A stretch of 64,000 bases of DNA from Adiantum capillus-veneris. Its lineage: Eukaryota > Streptophyta > Polypodiopsida > Polypodiales > Pteridaceae. The stretch lies in assembly GCA_014529385.2 (NCBI GenBank), contig CM043963.1, forward strand, positions 102,156,412-102,220,411, in the 5' to 3' direction. A program made the position numbers and the translations under genes. The notes under the pieces are model-generated. The model ran no database searches, was not told the DNA's origin, and was given only the letters and a program-made list of their open reading frames with translations. The first letter of the stretch is position 1; each line of letters opens with the position of its first letter. Of this stretch, positions 62,938 to 64,000 are shown piece by piece.

Positions 62938-63699
62938 TGTGCTATCTTATAGCCTCCCCCTAGCATACACACTGTCCGGCCGTGCTGGTGGCCTTGCCCA
63001 TAGAACCCACGTCCTTACATTACCCCCCCCCCTTGGAGAATCATTTTTGTCCTCGAAAACGAACGTAGGAAAATGTTTCTTAAGTGCGGAGACATTCTCC
63101 CATGTAGAATCTTCTTTAGGTCTATCTAGTCATTTTACCAACACCTGTCGTCTGACATGATGTCTGGTGCGAAGCTCATGAGAATCCAAAATCTTTTCGG
63201 GCTCATGAGAAATTCTTGGCGGTGCGATAAGGTCAACCAACACACCTGTGTCAATGACATTATCATTCTGTCCTAGCTGTTTTCGTAAATGGCTAACATG
63301 AAAAACAGGATGAACTCGTGAGTGCTCTGGAAGCTAACTTACAGGCCACTTGACCTATACGTTTGAGAATGGTAAATGGTCCACAATAGCGTGGTGAAAT
63401 TTTATCAACTTTTCCCGTCTTCAGACTTTCTGAATGCTCCGAAACTTTGAGGAAAACCTTGTCTCCTTCTTCGAAAGTTGCAAGACGTCGATGCTCATCT
63501 GCGTAATTCTTATATCAATCTTGAGCTTGTTTAACATTCTGTCGAGCAACTCGAAGCATGTCAAAATGATCTTAGAGAAAATCCTTCGCTTGTTGTATCT
63601 TCTCTTTAGCCAACTGTGCTATCTTATAGCCTCCCCCTAGCGTACACATTGTTCGACCGTGCCGGTGGCCTTGCCCATAGGACCCATGTCCTTACAGGG
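62938..63699 (-). mobile_element. Collapsed chromovirus gypsy remnant
   Basis: LTR pieces (GTGCTATCTTATAGCCTCCC...CCTTACA) occur at 62938-63018 and ~63617-63698 as direct repeats. Between them a minus-strand fragment starts at a polypurine tract (complement CCAAGGGGGGGGG). It encodes the integrase C-terminus and a chromodomain. The middle of the element is deleted from integrase into the 5' LTR. Confidence 0.75.
63035..63615 (-). pseudogene. Gypsy integrase C-terminus with chromodomain
   Basis: The minus strand reads YADEHRRLATFEEGDKVFLK, KISPRYCGPFTILKRIGQVA, a frameshift near 63340, then a chromodomain-like segment (PEKILDSHELRTRHHVRRQV, then WENVSALKKHFP) ending before the polypurine tract. 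Chromodomains target chromovirus integration to heterochromatin. Two stops and a frameshift make it a pseudogene. Confidence 0.72.
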
Positions 63700-64000
63700 G
63701 CAATGCATTCCCACCATGCAACGACCTTCGTTTCTTGAGCTTAATCAGTGCTATGTGTGTCATATGTGTAGCATATCAACACCCAGAATCCAAAGGGTGA
63801 GCCTCCAATGGGGTAAGGTAAGTCAATAGTCAAGCAACTGATCTTGGCTCTCCATCGACTTTACATTCGAGTTTGGAATCGATTCAGATGGTTGCCAGTT
63901 CAGCTCTCGGAACATCAAGTGCCATGTGTAGACTACATGACATTAAATGCTATCTAGGTTGGCACTTGGAATTTCACTACATGACTTAAATGCTATCTAG
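63700..64000. other. Non-coding edge
   Basis: No gene. CTACATGACATTAAATGCT occurs near 63932 and again as CTACATGACTTAAATGCT near 63977, each followed by ATCTAG. Confidence 0.5.

Overview
The window is transposon-dense plant nuclear DNA. The evidence is nested Ty1/copia and Ty3/gypsy LTR retrotransposons with plant-type initiator-Met primer sites (TGGTATCAGAGC), short-intron eukaryotic gene fragments, long GA/CT and CA microsatellites, and no bacterial or organellar gene. A large-genome land plant (fern or gymnosperm grade) fits best. The species cannot be fixed from sequence alone, and I see no ordinary housekeeping gene, tRNA or rRNA.

Layout. 147-10853: an old minus-strand copia element (family A), split by a very young plus-strand Tnt1-like copia (element B, 2391-7943) with identical 218-bp LTRs and a perfect 5-bp target duplication. 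10854-16367: no gene, except family A debris (plus at 12.66-14.19 kb, inverted at 14.19-14.49 kb). 16368-20576: a second minus-strand family A body, whose gag carries a 1.59-kb microsatellite-filled foldback insertion. 20577-26200: the gag/protease end of a minus-strand gypsy element, with a solo gypsy LTR (23199-24362) in its leader. 26.2-29.75 kb: microsatellites, two direct copies of a ~0.9-1.0-kb GA-rich repeat, and a mosaic of gypsy and copia scraps. 29.76-33.1 kb: a decayed minus-strand gypsy pol.

33.06-38.79 kb is the unusual part. A minus-strand five-exon gene encodes a centromeric-H3 (CENH3)-like histone fold followed by a ULP1/SUMO-protease (C48) fold. It is divergent from a plus-strand acidic gene of unknown function. 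The ~1.1-kb interval between them holds five ~99-bp tandem units, each with an inverted CACGACGCGAT/ATCGCGTCGT pair, plus further half-sites. Convergent with the acidic gene is a decayed DDE transposase-like gene with a CxxC insert. I read the three together as a degraded copy of a DNA transposon that captured a CENH3-ULP1 fusion. This is an inference. The histone and protease assignments rest on visible motifs.

38.79-53.1 kb and beyond: a plus-strand gypsy element (H) truncated at its 5' end, with an unusual second retropepsin-like domain after integrase. Its integrase is split by a complete minus-strand gypsy element (E, 43154-50942, 4-bp target duplication ACGT) that has lost RNase H. 53-64 kb is mostly non-coding: LTR starts, long CT tracts, a 249-codon coiled-coil ORF (58688-59437), a 36-bp-arm hairpin near 62.6 kb, and a collapsed chromovirus remnant (63.0-63.7 kb). 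Nearly every coding region is broken. Only element B looks recently mobile, and it carries one premature stop in gag.
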